DNA from: an uncultured Caulobacterales bacterium
Lineage (GTDB): Bacteria > Pseudomonadota > Alphaproteobacteria > Caulobacterales > Caulobacteraceae
Reading direction: 5' to 3'
NCBI GenBank assembly: GCA_903889785.1
Contig: CAISYT010000075.1
Location: forward strand, 1 to 6,831
DNA: 6,831 nucleotides
Of the stretch, positions 6,557 through 6,831 are shown piece after piece; the stretch's first letter is position 1; the number at the start of each line of letters is the position of its first letter. The position numbers were made by a program, and so were the translations under genes. A model generated the notes under the pieces. That model made no database searches. It saw nothing but the letters and a program-made list of their open reading frames with translations, and had not been told where the DNA came from.

Positions 6557-6590
6557 CGCATCACATCGGGCGCTGTTTTGGGCGCATCAC
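6557..6590. repeat. Nested direct repeats upstream of leuC
   Basis: CGCATCAC occurs at 6557-6564 and 6583-6590 (26 bases start to start), and GGGCGC occurs at 6568-6573 and 6580-6585 (12 bases apart). The whole block lies 52-85 bases upstream of the leuC ATG, where an operator or activator site for the leu genes would be expected. The function is inferred only from position and spacing. Confidence 0.35.
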
Positions 6591-6603
6591 CCACCAGGGC
6601 CTT

Positions 6604-6626
6604 GGCTAGACGAGGAAAGTCTTGCC
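6604..6626. repeat. Imperfect inverted repeat between rplS and leuC
   Basis: GGCTAGAC (6604-6611) and GTCTTGCC (6619-6626) are inverted copies with one mismatch in 8, separated by GAGGAAA. The size suits either a dimeric regulator's binding site or an RNA stem-loop with an internal mismatch downstream of rplS. It lies 98 bases upstream of leuC. Confidence 0.35.
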
Positions 6627-6649
6627 GCAAACTCAGCGCCAGAGGCTGC

Positions 6650-6672
6650 GCCGCCCCCGATCCAGGGGCGGC
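6650..6672 (-). terminator. GC-rich stem-loop after rplS
   Basis: GCCGCCCC and GGGGCGGC form a perfect 8-bp stem with a 7-base loop, starting 9 bases after the rplS stop on the minus strand. The position suits a terminator or 3'-end-protecting hairpin for the ribosomal protein transcript. No U-rich tail follows on the minus strand, so termination may be partial and some read-through into leuC is possible. Confidence 0.5.
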
Positions 6673-6681
6673 CTCGACCCG

Positions 6682-6831
6682 CTAGCCTTCGCTGCTGTCG
6701 TCACCCGGACGGGCGACCTGACGCTCGGCGATACGCGCGCTCTTGCCGCGGCGATCGCGCAGATAATAGAGCTTGGCGCGGCGAACAGCGCCACGGCGCT
6801 TGACTTCGATGCTCTCGATCATCGGCGAGAG
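6682..6831 (-). CDS. rplS: 50S ribosomal protein L19, C-terminal part
   Basis: The last 49 codons of a minus-strand gene running off the right edge, ending in TAG at 6684-6682. The translated end contains SPMIESIEVKRRG and then VRRAKLYYLRDRRGKSARI, the signature C-terminal region of ribosomal protein L19, which sits at the interface of the two ribosomal subunits. After it comes a short hydrophilic tail with PGDDSSEG, as in many alphaproteobacterial L19 proteins, which vary at this end. The N-terminal half lies outside the window. It is on the same strand as leuC, 176 bases upstream. I recall rplS next to leuC in several alphaproteobacteria, which supports the lineage call. Confidence 0.93.
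   Translation of the reverse strand, partial: LSPMIESIEVKRRGAVRRAKLYYLRDRRGKSARIAERQVARPGDDSSEG

Noticed and set aside
6533..6591. Leucine attenuator with leader peptide upstream of leuC
   Set aside because: The only short minus-strand ATG frames here (8 and 7 codons, adjacent) contain no leucine codons and no following terminator/antiterminator pair was seen.
6498..6803. Plus-strand frame across the rplS-leuC spacer
   Set aside because: It runs through the antisense of L19, a GC-rich stem-loop and the repeats. The composition looks like translated structural DNA, not a protein.

Overview
The window is GC-rich and densely packed, and it reads like a chromosomal housekeeping segment of an alphaproteobacterium. 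The evidence is the order rplS, leuC, leuD, leuB, asd on one strand, high G/C at third codon positions, and the style of the Asd and LeuB proteins. A Caulobacterales-like lineage is my guess, but it rests on family resemblance recalled from memory, not on a search.

Left part (1-1956, plus strand): the 3' part of a PdxY-type pyridoxal kinase gene overlaps by 4 bases a TTG-started gene for a serine hydrolase of the beta-lactamase/EstB fold. The two look translationally coupled. This pair converges on asd. A long stem-loop at 1984-2023, built partly from the last codons and stop of asd, can serve as a terminator for both strands.

Middle and right (2005-6831, minus strand): transcription runs right to left. 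The 3' end of rplS (ribosomal protein L19) lies at the right edge. Then come a GC-rich stem-loop and a 176-base spacer with repeats, followed by leuC, leuD (zero spacing, stop and start abutting) and leuB. Together these three genes encode the two enzymes that convert 2-isopropylmalate to the keto acid precursor of leucine. Downstream on the same strand is asd, which makes aspartate semialdehyde for the lysine, threonine, methionine and diaminopimelate branches.

Between leuB and asd (3037-3360) the strand pattern breaks. A small plus-strand gene (3187-3378) encodes a 63-residue exported-looking Ala/Pro/Thr-rich peptide. It is divergent from asd and overlaps the end of leuB tail to tail. Its 150-base divergent spacer with asd holds several small stem-loops. 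This is the least explained gene in the window.

I found no mobile element, CRISPR array, tRNA, or convincing new multi-gene system. Apart from the small exported peptide, most genes here belong to well-known families. The items worth a second look are small-scale: the terminator inside the asd 3' end, the antisense peptide gene, the repeats upstream of leuC, and two leu genes without a clear Shine-Dalgarno sequence. No stretch over 300 bases is without a gene.
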